This document shows, one piece after another, positions 1 through 8,877 of a stretch of DNA of 64,000 bases. This DNA comes from Chitinophaga fulva (GTDB lineage: Bacteria > Bacteroidota > Bacteroidia > Chitinophagales > Chitinophagaceae). A model generated the notes under the pieces. The model was not told the DNA's origin, did no database searches, and saw only the letters and a program-made list of their open reading frames with translations. The stretch's first letter is position 1. The number at the start of each line of letters is the position of its first letter. Position numbers and translations under genes: made by a program. The stretch spans positions 806,001-870,000 of the forward strand of contig NZ_JABBGC010000002.1 of assembly GCF_012927205.1 (NCBI RefSeq), written 5' to 3'.

Positions 1-1
1 C

Positions 2-463
2 TGCTATTTCTGTCTTGGCGTATCTTCCCTCGGCATCAGTCAGGATGCCTATTATCATCTCACGTATACCCTCACCATGCGGGTAGCCGGCGTGTTGAGC
101 GAGCAGAACAACGACATGGTTTTCTGTTATGTGTCCGGCGCCGGGACAGACAGCTCCGAGAAAGGCAGTCGCGCCTGGGCACGTGTAAAAGGGAAAACCG
201 AAAACGATCTGATGAAGCTGCCATTTGGGAAAGTATATGCTTTCCGGCCGGGCTTTATCAGGCCTACCAAAGGGCTCAAAAACACGCATACTTTTTACCG
301 TTTCATCAACTGGCTGTACCCCATCGGCAGGGTAATCCGGCCCAATTACTTCTGTACGCTGCGGGAACTGGGACAAGCCATGGTAAATGCTACGCTGCTG
401 GATTACCCGCGGCAGATCATCAACGGAAAAGACATCATCCGGCTGGCCAAAAGCAACAGCTGA
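2..463 (+). CDS. NAD(P)-binding epimerase/reductase-like protein, C-terminal part (5' end outside window)
   Basis: The reading frame is open from base 2, so this is the 3' part of a longer gene; the first internal ATG (77) is not a credible start because coding sequence continues upstream of it. About 153 residues are visible. A Y-V-S-G-A-G-T stretch, followed by an A-R-V-K-G-K segment, resembles the substrate and Tyr/Lys region of extended short-chain dehydrogenase/NAD-dependent epimerase proteins, and the following F-R-P-G-F matches the usual loop after the strand that follows the catalytic helix. The nucleotide-binding Gly-rich motif would lie upstream of the window. Substrate cannot be told. 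It ends 32 bases before the Crp/Fnr gene on the same strand, so the two may be co-transcribed. Confidence 0.6.
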   Translation, partial: CYFCLGVSSLGISQDAYYHLTYTLTMRVAGVLSEQNNDMVFCYVSGAGTDSSEKGSRAWARVKGKTENDLMKLPFGKVYAFRPGFIRPTKGLKNTHTFYRFINWLYPIGRVIRPNYFCTLRELGQAMVNATLLDYPRQIINGKDIIRLAKSNS

Positions 464-495
464 TAATTCCCATAATTTTCCATTATTTTTACGCC

Positions 496-1107
496 ATGAC
501 AACTTATGAGCTTCCATCCTGGTATCAGCGGCTGATGAAAAAATATCCGGTGGTGACGCCGGAAGAATGGCAACTGCTGGATACAATAGCCTCCGTAAAG
601 CATATCCGCAAAGGAGATTCTTTTCTGCGCTATGGTAAAGTGGCCCGCTATTCTGCTTTTGTCCTCTCCGGTATGTTCAAGTTTTCCATCCTGGACGACG
701 AAGGCAATGAAAAAATAGTGCGGTTCGGTTTCGCAGATGATTTCCTGGCCAACTGTGAAAGCTATAATAAAAAAGCGCCGTCCGCCGTCAGTATCACCGC
801 CATGGAAGACGCCGTGATATTACGTATCAATATCAAGAAGTTACAGCCCTTGTACGATCTGCATATGAACCTGCTGCATGTAAACCTACAGTTGTTCCAG
901 GAGTTGTCAGAACAGCAGTCGGAACATCAGTACATCCTTTCGCTGAAAACACCTTTACAACGGTACCGTTTCCTGCTGGAAAGACGCCCGGCCATTATCC
1001 AGAAAATATCCCTCACCAACATTGCCCGTTATCTTTATACCAGCCGCGAAGCCTTAAGCAGAGCGCGTTTGTACCTGCTGGACCAGTCCCGCAACTTTTG
1101 TGATTGA
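496..1107 (+). CDS. Crp/Fnr-family transcriptional regulator
   Basis: 203 residues with an N-terminal cyclic-nucleotide-binding-like beta-roll (about 25-120), a long dimerisation helix (about 120-150) and a C-terminal winged helix-turn-helix (about 150-195). The roll keeps the shape of the fold but I see no convincing phosphate-binding cassette, so the ligand is unknown. The recognition helix reads S183-R-E-A-L-S-R189, which places Arg, Glu and Arg at the same spacing as R180, E181 and R185 of E. coli CRP. Consistent with this, a perfect CRP-type palindrome lies over its own stop codon (1099-1114), upstream of the alpha/beta hydrolase. I infer that it regulates that hydrolase and perhaps itself. 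Confidence 0.85.
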   Translation: MTTYELPSWYQRLMKKYPVVTPEEWQLLDTIASVKHIRKGDSFLRYGKVARYSAFVLSGMFKFSILDDEGNEKIVRFGFADDFLANCESYNKKAPSAVSITAMEDAVILRINIKKLQPLYDLHMNLLHVNLQLFQELSEQQSEHQYILSLKTPLQRYRFLLERRPAIIQKISLTNIARYLYTSREALSRARLYLLDQSRNFCD

Positions 1108-1114
1108 GATCACA
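1099..1114. promoter_or_regulatory. CRP-type operator TGTGA-N6-TCACA
   Basis: Perfect inverted repeat TGTGA (1099-1103), six-base spacer, TCACA (1110-1114). It contains the stop codon of the Crp/Fnr gene and is centred about 53 bases before the hydrolase ATG. With the predicted -7 box at 1136 it would sit near -43, the place where CRP-class activators contact polymerase. The adjacent regulator has the matching R-E-x3-R recognition residues. Confidence 0.65.
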
Positions 1115-1135
1115 GACGCAGAAAGCACGAACTGA

Positions 1136-1143
1136 TAATTTTG
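1136..1143 (+). promoter_or_regulatory. Bacteroidetes -7 promoter element (TAATTTTG)
   Basis: TAATTTTG fits the Bacteroidetes housekeeping -7 consensus TAnnTTTG. It lies 17 bases upstream of the hydrolase ATG. No well-spaced -33 TTG box is seen, which would fit an activator-dependent promoter served by the CRP-type site at 1099-1114. Confidence 0.45.
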
Positions 1144-1159
1144 CTTCAAAAAATAATAT

Positions 1160-1858
1160 ATGAAGCAAAGCATGATTTTATTACACGGACTTTTCGGCGG
1201 GCTTAGCAATTGGGAAGGTGTTATACAGCATTTTGGATCACGCTATGACATTCACATTCCGTCACTACCTATTTATGATCAGCACAACCAGGACAATCTT
1301 GAATACCTCGTTCGTTTCCTGGAACAATATATCGAGCAACATAAACTGGAAAAACCTGTACTGATCGGCAATTCCCTCGGAGGCCATGTGGCCATTCTCT
1401 TTACTCACCGGCACCCTGATAAAGTGTCCCGGCTGGTGCTTACCGGCAGTTCCGGTTTACACGAAAACAACATCATGGGCAATTATCCCAAACGGGGCAA
1501 TTATGAATACATCCGGGAGCGGGTAGCCTATACATTCTATGATCCGGCCATTGCCACCGATGCCCTGGTAGACGAAGTGCTCCAGATCACCCGGAACCGT
1601 ATCAAATGCCTCCGCATTGTACAAACAGCCAAATCGGCGCAGCGTAACTATGTAGCTTCCATTTTACCGGAGATACCTACCCCCACCTTGTTAATTTGGG
1701 GAGAAGAAGACCGTGTCAGTCCACCGGATGTAGCGCACGAGTTTCAGCAATTGTTGCCCGATGTGCAACTGGTCATGTTATCCGCATGTGGCCATGCCCC
1801 GATGATGGAGCGTCCGGAGCAGTTTAACCGCATATTGGAAGAGTTTCTGGGAAAGTAA
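1160..1858 (+). CDS. alpha/beta hydrolase
   Basis: 232 residues with a complete alpha/beta-hydrolase signature: oxyanion-hole motif HGLFGG near residue 9, nucleophile elbow G-N-S72-L-G-G, acid D184 in WGEED, and catalytic H212 in ACGHAP. There is no signal peptide, so it acts in the cytoplasm. The small cap region (about 105-165) is typical of esterases and of meta-cleavage-product-like hydrolases, but the substrate cannot be read from sequence. It stands alone behind a -7 box and a CRP-type operator, and is likely controlled by the Crp/Fnr protein just upstream. Confidence 0.85.
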   Translation: MKQSMILLHGLFGGLSNWEGVIQHFGSRYDIHIPSLPIYDQHNQDNLEYLVRFLEQYIEQHKLEKPVLIGNSLGGHVAILFTHRHPDKVSRLVLTGSSGLHENNIMGNYPKRGNYEYIRERVAYTFYDPAIATDALVDEVLQITRNRIKCLRIVQTAKSAQRNYVASILPEIPTPTLLIWGEEDRVSPPDVAHEFQQLLPDVQLVMLSACGHAPMMERPEQFNRILEEFLGK

Positions 1859-1939
1859 TTCAAACGTTTGCATAATGCACCGGTTTTTCTTACATTAGAG
1901 CATTCATCAACCAATCTTGCTTCTTTAAGGGGATGTTCA

Positions 1940-2521
1940 ATGCGTATGAAAGAGCTGGGGGATTCCGTATTACTTGACAAACTAAAACAGAACGATAAAG
2001 CAGCCTTTACTGAGTTATACAACCGGTATTGGGATAAAATGTACGTGATTGCCGTCAACCGCCTGAATAACCCGGCGGAGGCGGAAGAAGCCGTACAGGA
2101 AGTCTTTTATAATATCTGGAAGCGAAGGGCCGACATATCGGTGACCCTTTCGCTTCCTGCTTACCTGGCTACCGCGGTGAAGTACGAAGTACTGAATACG
2201 CTGGCACGCCAGAAGCGTTTCCGTTGTTATGAAAAATATACCGCCTATACCGGGGCCACTGCCGACGAGTCGGCCGGGGAACAGCTGCAGGTAGCGGATA
2301 TGCAACGCCAGTTGCAACAGACCATCAAAGCCCTGCCGGAACAATGCCGGCTGGTATACCGGCTGAGCCGCGAAGGCGGTTACTCCCGCAAAGAGATTGC
2401 TTCCACCCTTGATATTTCAGAAAAAACTGTCGCCAACCATCTCACCCGGGCGTTAAAAAGTCTCCGGGGCACGTTCACAGAGCTTTTCAGAATAATTATA
2501 ATTTTTTTGCTGACCCGCTAG
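1940..2521 (+). CDS. ECF RNA polymerase sigma factor (FecI-like) of the polysaccharide locus
   Basis: About 193 residues from the ATG at 1940, which I prefer to the in-frame ATG at 1868 because it follows an AAGGGGA ribosome-binding-like stretch and starts directly before conserved sequence. Sigma region 2 (F-T-E-L-Y-N-R-Y-W, then the acidic A-E-E-A-V-Q-E-V-F segment) and region 4 helix-turn-helix (Y-S-R-K-E-I-A, then S-E-K-T-V-A-N-H) are both clear. The hydrophobic C-terminal tail (I-I-I-I-F-L-L) is common in the Bacteroidetes Sus-type group. It is followed after 42 bases by a FecR anti-sigma gene and a SusC with a signalling domain, so it most likely directs transcription of this locus when substrate is sensed at the outer membrane. 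Confidence 0.9.
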   Translation: MRMKELGDSVLLDKLKQNDKAAFTELYNRYWDKMYVIAVNRLNNPAEAEEAVQEVFYNIWKRRADISVTLSLPAYLATAVKYEVLNTLARQKRFRCYEKYTAYTGATADESAGEQLQVADMQRQLQQTIKALPEQCRLVYRLSREGGYSRKEIASTLDISEKTVANHLTRALKSLRGTFTELFRIIIIFLLTR

Positions 2522-2563
2522 GACATCTATCTTCTTTATTTGTCATTATATATAAATCCACCA

Positions 2564-3547
2564 ATGCAACATCCACCACCAAGGGTCCGTGAGTTGGCGC
2601 AGAAATGGCTGCAAGGCACTATTTCCGCAGCGGAACTCGAAGAATTCAACGACTGGTACAACCAGTTCGATGATGAAAAACTGATACTACCGGCAGACAG
2701 CGATGCGCCGGCCGTTATACGGGAACGCATCCTGCAACAGCTTACCGCGCGGATGCAGAGCGAACAATCTTTGCCAACGCCTGCGCCTAAACGTTATAAC
2801 TGGTATGGCCTCGCAGCAGCAGCCTGTCTCGGCGCGCTCCTGCTACTGGCAGGGCAACGTTACCACTGGTGGTCCACTACTACTGCTATCCACGAAGTGA
2901 ACAGCGGTCTGGCCATGCAGAAAGTCATACTGCCCGATAGCAGCATCGTATGGCTAAAGCCCAACAGTCAACTGCAATACCCTGCTCATTTCCGGGAGGA
3001 CATGCGGCAGGTACAGCTGACAGGCGAAGCGTTGTTTGAAGTGACCCAGAGGCCCCGCCAGCCTTTTGTGGTAGAAGCTGGCGGCTATACCGCCAAAGTA
3101 CTGGGCACCAGCTTTAACCTACGGGTACTGTCAGCCACCAAAGGCGTGGAACTAAGTGTGCTCACCGGCAAAGTAGCAGTGGCCGGCCATGCCAACGGAC
3201 AACCAAAACAAGCCACCGTACTGGCGGCACGGCAAAAACTGGTGGCAGACAGCAGCCAGTTTACCGTAAAAGCCGTAGTGCCCCGGGAACAGTCGCTCCT
3301 GGAAGCAGGCACACAGTACAACATGAATTTTCACAGCACATCTTTCCCGGAAGTCATACACCGGCTGGAAGAAAAGTTTAACATCAGCTGTCAGATAAAC
3401 GGCCAGGGACTGCAGCGCTGTAGCCTTACCGTGGACCTGACAGACCAGTCATTACAACAATCATTGGAACTCATTGCAGCCACCAGCAATGGCAGATACC
3501 AGGTACAGGACGGAAGCATCACCTGGAGCGGAGAAGGCTGCCGGTAA
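2564..3547 (+). CDS. FecR-family anti-sigma factor
   Basis: About 327 residues from the ATG at 2564; an upstream in-frame TTG at 2540 would add eight residues and seems less likely. The N-terminal cytoplasmic part (1-80) would bind the sigma factor, a single transmembrane helix follows at about 81-98, then the periplasmic FecR domain (about 105-205) and a C-terminal DUF4974-like domain (about 255-325). In this family the periplasmic part receives the signal from the N-terminal signalling domain of the partner TonB-dependent transporter, and here that domain is present in the SusC encoded next. Confidence 0.9.
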   Translation: MQHPPPRVRELAQKWLQGTISAAELEEFNDWYNQFDDEKLILPADSDAPAVIRERILQQLTARMQSEQSLPTPAPKRYNWYGLAAAACLGALLLLAGQRYHWWSTTTAIHEVNSGLAMQKVILPDSSIVWLKPNSQLQYPAHFREDMRQVQLTGEALFEVTQRPRQPFVVEAGGYTAKVLGTSFNLRVLSATKGVELSVLTGKVAVAGHANGQPKQATVLAARQKLVADSSQFTVKAVVPREQSLLEAGTQYNMNFHSTSFPEVIHRLEEKFNISCQINGQGLQRCSLTVDLTDQSLQQSLELIAATSNGRYQVQDGSITWSGEGCR

Positions 3548-3601
3548 AAACAAATTATCAACCTAACATATGATCAGCGTCAACATGTAACCAAACAAAA
3601 A

Positions 3602-3623
3602 CAGGGATGCGTCAACATCCCTG
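3602..3623 (+). other. RNA hairpin between anti-sigma and SusC genes
   Basis: Perfect 8-bp inverted repeat CAGGGATG / CATCCCTG with a six-base loop, in the 123-base gap between fecR-like and susC-like genes. It is not followed by a T-run, so it is not a standard intrinsic terminator. A role as an RNA processing or stability element, or as part of the leader of the SusC transcript, is inference. Confidence 0.4.
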
Positions 3624-3670
3624 CAAACGGCTTAGTCTCTACATTTTATTAACCAAACCATTACGAAGTT

Positions 3671-6600
3671 ATGCAATTAAATGATTGTATAAATAAGCTA
3701 TTGCTTATAATTATGCGTACTACCATTCTACCTTTACTTATCGTGATGCTGGGGGCGGGCCTGTTGTATGGCAGGGATGCCCGCGCGCAGAAGTCGCTGA
3801 ACGCACGTATCAGCATCACCCTGCATCATGAACCGGTAGAGCAGGCGCTGGAACATATCACAGACCTTACCGGCCTTCGTTTTTCCTATACTACCAATCT
3901 TTTTCAGTCCTACCCGGAGCTGGACGGCACTTTTATTAATGAAAAACTCAGCACCGTACTGGAGAAAGTGCTTGCTCCTGCCGGCGTGGTGTTTGAACCG
4001 CTCGGCAAACAATACATTATTTTGAAACCCCGGGCAAAGATCACCAACCTGGAACATCTTCCTGCCGGAGAACTGGAAGCGCTCTCCAAAGAGATCCCAC
4101 TGGCCATCGACACCGGTATTACCGTCACCGGCAAAATCACTGATGCTGCCGGCAATCCCCTGCCCGGCGTAGCGGTACATGTACAAGGCACCTCCAAAGG
4201 AATTACTTCCGCCGCCAACGGGCAGTTTAAGATAATCGCCCCTAAAGGGGAAGTACTGGTATTTTCGTTGATGGGATACCGTAAGATGCATCTCACCATT
4301 ACCGACAATGCCCCCGTGAACATGGTCCTGCAGGAAGATGTGAAAGGGCTGGACGAAGTAGTGGTAGTAGGCTACGGTACCGTTAAACGCCGCGACCTCA
4401 CCGGCTCTATCGCTTCAGTAAAAGGCAGCGACCTCGCGAAGGTACCGGTACAGAACGTCGCGCAAGCCCTTGCCGGCCGCGCCGCGGGCGTACAGGTGTC
4501 TGCCGCGGAAGGCTCTCCCGGCGCAGGCATCTCCATTAAAATAAGAGGCGGTGGCTCCATCACCCAAAGCAATGAGCCGCTTTATGTAATTGACGGGTTC
4601 CCGCAGACAGACGGCCTTAGCTTCCTCGATCCTACCGACATAGAAAATATCGAAGTACTGAAAGATGCCTCTGCTACTGCCATCTATGGCGCACGCGGCG
4701 CCAACGGCGTAGTACTGGTGACCACCAAAAAAGGCGTCACCGGCCGTACACAGGTATCCTACGATATGTACTACGGCGCCAAACAGGTGACCAGCAAGAT
4801 CGATTTGATGACTCCCTACGATTACGTGATGATGGATTACGAAAGAAGTATGGGCGATGCTGACCTGTTACAGAAATTTACCACCCGCTACGGCGCTTTC
4901 AGTGACCTGAAAACGCTCTATGAAGGCAGACCGGGCATCGACTGGCAGCAACAAATGTACGGCGGCAATGCCACGACACAGTACCATAAAATAGGCGCCA
5001 GTGGCGGCAACAAGAACACCCGGTTCAATATGTTTTATTCTTTTAACAACGAACAGGGTGTCATGGTCAACAGCGGCGCGAAAAAGAACGTGGCCAAACT
5101 CAGTGTGGACCATAGTGATAACAACAGGCTGAAAGCATCCGCCAGCGTGACCTACACCACCCAAAACATTTATGGCAGCGGCACCTCCGAAGGGGAAAAC
5201 CGGTTCAATAAACTGATGAACATCCTGCAATACCGCCCCACTATCGGTAAAAGCGGTAATGATCAGGACCTGGTTAATTCCGACGAAGACCCTGCCCTGC
5301 AGGACGACAACGGCAACGTGATGCAGAACCCGCGCACCAACGCGTTCGCAGAATACCGCAGCACCGATCTCAAAGCACTCTACCTCAATGGCTCACTGGA
5401 ATACAAGCTGCTGAAAAACCTCACCTATAAAGGCGTGGTAGGCCTGAAGACCAATAACCGCGACGCCAACTTATTCAACGGCGACCGCTCCGTGAACGCC
5501 CGCCGCACCGGTGGCCCCAACGGTTCCATCGGCATCACACAAGGCAGCAGCTGGAACTATTCCAACACACTGACTTTTGATAAAACCTTCAAAAGAAAAC
5601 ATAAACTGAACGTATTGATCGGACAGGAACAGTTGTATGCCGCCTCCCGCTTCGTGGAAGCCAGCGCCGCCAAATTCCCCAATGGCGACATTGGCCTCGA
5701 CGACCTTTCACAAGGCGCACTGGCCGGCATTCCCCGCTCCTTCCGCGAAGACGAGAAACTGATCTCTTTCTTCGGCAGGGCCAATTACAGTTACAAAGAC
5801 CGTTACCTCGTCACCGCCAGCATGCGTGCCGACGGCTCTTCCAAATTCGGTTCCGGCAACAAATTCGGCTACTTCCCATCGCTGGCGCTGGCCTGGCGCG
5901 CCATTGAAGAGAATTTCATGAAAGAGCAACACCTGTTGTCTGATCTGAAATTCCGCCTGACCTACGGCCAGTCCGGTAACAACCGTATCAATAATTACCT
6001 TTCGCTGTCGCTGCTGGGCACCAACTACTACCCGTTAAACGATCAACCGGTGATTGGCGTGGGTTCTACCACCTTGCCTAACGCGGCCTTGAAATGGGAA
6101 ACCACTATCTCCCAGAACATAGGCGCAGACATCGGTTTCCTCGATCAACGGATACAACTGACAGCAGACTACTATCGCAACAATACCCGCGACCTGCTGC
6201 TGAATGCACAGGTACCTTATATCTCCGGCTACACTTCTGTTCTGAAAAATATCGGCGAAACCAGCAACCAGGGACTGGAACTGACGTTGAACACCGTCAA
6301 CATCAGCAAAAAACAGTTTGAATGGCGGACCATCTTCAACATCTCCTTCAATAAAAACAAGGTGAAAGCATTGGCCGGCCCCAGCTTCTTCTATGGTGAA
6401 TCGGGCTATGGCGCACTGAAAGAAGGCGATTACCTGGTGAAGGTGGGATCACCTGTAGGACTGATGTATGGTTATAAATCCGATGGCGTGTACCAGGTCA
6501 GCGATTTCGACTATAACCCGGCTACGCAAAAGTATACCCTGAAACCAGGTATCCCTTATAACCCCAACGACTATCCCAAACCAGGCTATCTGAAACTGGT

Positions 6601-7222
6601 AGACGTTTCCGGTCCGGATGGCAAAGCAGATGGCCTGATCACCTCCGACGACCGTACCGTGATTGGCGACGCCACTCCGAAAAATTACGGCGGCCTCACC
6701 AATACCTTCTCCTATAAAGGGTTTGACCTGAGCATCTTCATTAACTGGATGTATGGTAATAAAATTTACAATGCCAACAAACTGGTGAACAGCCAGACTT
6801 ACCTGGCCTATCGTAACGCTTACGGCTATATCAAAGACCGTTGGACCACCATCGACGGCAGTGGTAATAAGATCACCGACCCGGCACAATTGGCGGATGT
6901 CAACAAAGGCAAAACTATCCCGTCGCTTGAAGGCAGCGGCCGCGATCTGAAATTCTATGACCAGATGGTGGAAGACGGTTCATTCCTGCGTATCAACAAT
7001 ATCAGCCTGGGTTATAATCTTCCCAGGAACTTGTTGGGCCGCGTGAAAGTGAGCAGCTGTCGCCTTTACTTCACAGCGTATAACATTTACACGTTCACTT
7101 CCTACAGCGGCTATGACCCGGAAGTAAGCACCCGCAACCAGGGCGGTATTACGCCCGGTGTTGATTTCGGCGCTTATCCCAGGAGCCGGTCCTATACTGT
7201 AGGCGCCAATGTTGCATTTTAA
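3671..7222 (+). CDS. SusC/RagA-family TonB-linked outer membrane protein with N-terminal signalling (STN) domain
   Basis: 1183 residues. After a signal peptide (cleavage near A-R-A-Q40) comes an STN/secretin-like signalling domain (about 50-118), a carboxypeptidase-D-like regulatory repeat (about 151-225, T-G-K-I-T-D-A-A-G-N-P-L-P-G), the SusC signature D-E-V-V-V-V-G-Y-G-T (228-237), a TonB plug (about 240-355) and a beta-barrel ending in aromatic residues. It imports oligosaccharides across the outer membrane with its SusD partner, using TonB energy. The STN domain pairs it with the upstream FecR for transmembrane signalling. M15 is an alternative start; M1 is kept because this longer form is common in the group. 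Confidence 0.93.
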   Translation: MQLNDCINKLLLIIMRTTILPLLIVMLGAGLLYGRDARAQKSLNARISITLHHEPVEQALEHITDLTGLRFSYTTNLFQSYPELDGTFINEKLSTVLEKVLAPAGVVFEPLGKQYIILKPRAKITNLEHLPAGELEALSKEIPLAIDTGITVTGKITDAAGNPLPGVAVHVQGTSKGITSAANGQFKIIAPKGEVLVFSLMGYRKMHLTITDNAPVNMVLQEDVKGLDEVVVVGYGTVKRRDLTGSIASVKGSDLAKVPVQNVAQALAGRAAGVQVSAAEGSPGAGISIKIRGGGSITQSNEPLYVIDGFPQTDGLSFLDPTDIENIEVLKDASATAIYGARGANGVVLVTTKKGVTGRTQVSYDMYYGAKQVTSKIDLMTPYDYVMMDYERSMGDADLLQKFTTRYGAFSDLKTLYEGRPGIDWQQQMYGGNATTQYHKIGASGGNKNTRFNMFYSFNNEQGVMVNSGAKKNVAKLSVDHSDNNRLKASASVTYTTQNIYGSGTSEGENRFNKLMNILQYRPTIGKSGNDQDLVNSDEDPALQDDNGNVMQNPRTNAFAEYRSTDLKALYLNGSLEYKLLKNLTYKGVVGLKTNNRDANLFNGDRSVNARRTGGPNGSIGITQGSSWNYSNTLTFDKTFKRKHKLNVLIGQEQLYAASRFVEASAAKFPNGDIGLDDLSQGALAGIPRSFREDEKLISFFGRANYSYKDRYLVTASMRADGSSKFGSGNKFGYFPSLALAWRAIEENFMKEQHLLSDLKFRLTYGQSGNNRINNYLSLSLLGTNYYPLNDQPVIGVGSTTLPNAALKWETTISQNIGADIGFLDQRIQLTADYYRNNTRDLLLNAQVPYISGYTSVLKNIGETSNQGLELTLNTVNISKKQFEWRTIFNISFNKNKVKALAGPSFFYGESGYGALKEGDYLVKVGSPVGLMYGYKSDGVYQVSDFDYNPATQKYTLKPGIPYNPNDYPKPGYLKLVDVSGPDGKADGLITSDDRTVIGDATPKNYGGLTNTFSYKGFDLSIFINWMYGNKIYNANKLVNSQTYLAYRNAYGYIKDRWTTIDGSGNKITDPAQLADVNKGKTIPSLEGSGRDLKFYDQMVEDGSFLRINNISLGYNLPRNLLGRVKVSSCRLYFTAYNIYTFTSYSGYDPEVSTRNQGGITPGVDFGAYPRSRSYTVGANVAF

Positions 7223-7242
7223 AACCATTAAACACTCATCCG

Positions 7243-8874
7243 ATGACTTACCATAAACTGACTGCCATGGGCAGTGCCATATGCCGGAAACTGACGCCGT
7301 TCGCGGCCGCCGGTCTGATGATGATGTCTGTTGCCTGTGAAAAACAACTGGAAGAAGATCCTTCCTCTTACTATGCTGTCAATACTTTCTTCAAGAATGT
7401 GAATCAGGCCACCATGGCCACCATGGGCGTGTATGACATCCTCGGGGAACAAAGCACCTATGGTTTTTACCTCTCCCTAGCCTACGCCATTGACACAGAT
7501 ATTGCGCAGGTGCAGGGCAACGTGCTGAATGACGAAAAACGTATACTGGCGCACTACGGCGTATCACCTACCCATCCGTGGCTGCGGGAAACATGGCGTA
7601 GTTTGTATATCGGCATTGACCGCGCCAACCTGGTGATCCAGAAAATACCCGAGATGGACCTTTACAAAAACGGGACAGAAGATCAGAAAAAAACACTGGA
7701 CCGTTTATTGGGTGAAGCCAAATTCCTGCGGGGCCTGTATTACTTTGACCTGGTAAGATTATGGGGAGATGTGCCCCTGAAAACCACGCCTACCCAATCG
7801 CCTTCCGAGCAGCTACAGTTGCCCCGAACAGACCGGGAGAAAGTATATGACCAGATTATCACCGACCTGAAAGAGGCTGCCGCCACGGTGCCCTGGAATT
7901 CTGCCAAAGCACAGGATGAGCGGGTGAGCAAAGGCGCCGTAAAAGGTATTCTGGCCCGTGTATATCTTTACCGCGGAGGCTACTCCCTGCGGCAGGATGC
8001 CACCATGAAGCGGCCAGAGAACTACCGTCAGTATTACGACAGCGCATTGACGCAGACGAAGGCGATTATCGCCTCCGGCGAACATCTCCTGAATCCCAGC
8101 TACGAGCAGGTGTTCCGCAATTATTGTTCGCTGAAGCTGGAGCCGAAAGAAAGCATGTTTGAAGTGGCGCTCTTTAATCCGCTCGGACAGGCTGCCAACA
8201 GTGGCGTGATAGGCACCTGGAACAGCCCGTTGTGTGACGCCGCCAGCCCTTATGGCCGCGCCAACTCCTTCTATGTGACCCATCCCCTGTTTCAAAAAAC
8301 ATTCGAAAAAAATGATCTCCGTAGAGACGTGGCCGTAGCCACTTTCCAGATCGATAAAAATGGAGGCGTCGTACAGCTGACTGGTACCAATGATGCCAAA
8401 TGGGCGCCCGGGAAATGGCGCCGCAACTGGCAGGGCACCGCTCCCAAAGACCCTAACAACACTGATATCAACTGGGTGCTGTTACGTTACGCCGATGTGC
8501 TGCTGATGCAGGCCGAAGCGGAAAATGAAGTGAACGGGCCCACAGCAGTAGCCTACAACGCCGTCAACGAAGTACGCCGCCGTGCAGGCTTGCCGGACCT
8601 GACAGCCGGTCTTTCACAAACGGCCTTCTTTAATGCCCTTGTGGATGAAAGAGCGCATGAGCTGTGTTTCGAAGGCTTCCGTAAGTGGGACCTCATCCGC
8701 TGGAACATGCTGGGCGCCAAAATACGCGCCACGCAGGCTGCACTGAAAGCCTACAGGGCCGCCTTCCCTTATGTGGCAGGCGACAACTTCCAGGACAATA
8801 AACACGAACTATTCCCTATCCCGCAACGCGAGCGCGACGAAAACCCTTCCCTCACCCAAAATCCAAAATACTAA
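7243..8874 (+). CDS. SusD/RagB-family surface glycan-binding lipoprotein
   Basis: 543 residues, starting 20 bases after susC. The signal peptide ends in a lipobox S-V-A-C32, giving an outer-membrane lipoprotein. The N-terminal SusD-like region contains F-L-R-G-L-Y-Y-F-D-L-V-R-L-W-G-D, a hallmark of the TPR-like scaffold, and the C-terminal RagB/SusD part contains E-R-A-H-E-L-C-F-E-G-F-R-K-W-D-L-I-R-W, the most conserved block of the family. It binds substrate and closes the SusC barrel as a lid. Its sequence does not reveal the glycan; the downstream enzymes suggest heparan-type glycosaminoglycan. Confidence 0.95.
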   Translation: MTYHKLTAMGSAICRKLTPFAAAGLMMMSVACEKQLEEDPSSYYAVNTFFKNVNQATMATMGVYDILGEQSTYGFYLSLAYAIDTDIAQVQGNVLNDEKRILAHYGVSPTHPWLRETWRSLYIGIDRANLVIQKIPEMDLYKNGTEDQKKTLDRLLGEAKFLRGLYYFDLVRLWGDVPLKTTPTQSPSEQLQLPRTDREKVYDQIITDLKEAAATVPWNSAKAQDERVSKGAVKGILARVYLYRGGYSLRQDATMKRPENYRQYYDSALTQTKAIIASGEHLLNPSYEQVFRNYCSLKLEPKESMFEVALFNPLGQAANSGVIGTWNSPLCDAASPYGRANSFYVTHPLFQKTFEKNDLRRDVAVATFQIDKNGGVVQLTGTNDAKWAPGKWRRNWQGTAPKDPNNTDINWVLLRYADVLLMQAEAENEVNGPTAVAYNAVNEVRRRAGLPDLTAGLSQTAFFNALVDERAHELCFEGFRKWDLIRWNMLGAKIRATQAALKAYRAAFPYVAGDNFQDNKHELFPIPQRERDENPSLTQNPKY

Positions 8875-8877
8875 ACC

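Noticed and set aside
1868..1939. Upstream start for the ECF sigma factor
   Set aside because: The extra 24 residues lack similarity to the family and the ATG at 1940 has a purine-rich stretch in front and begins directly before conserved sequence.
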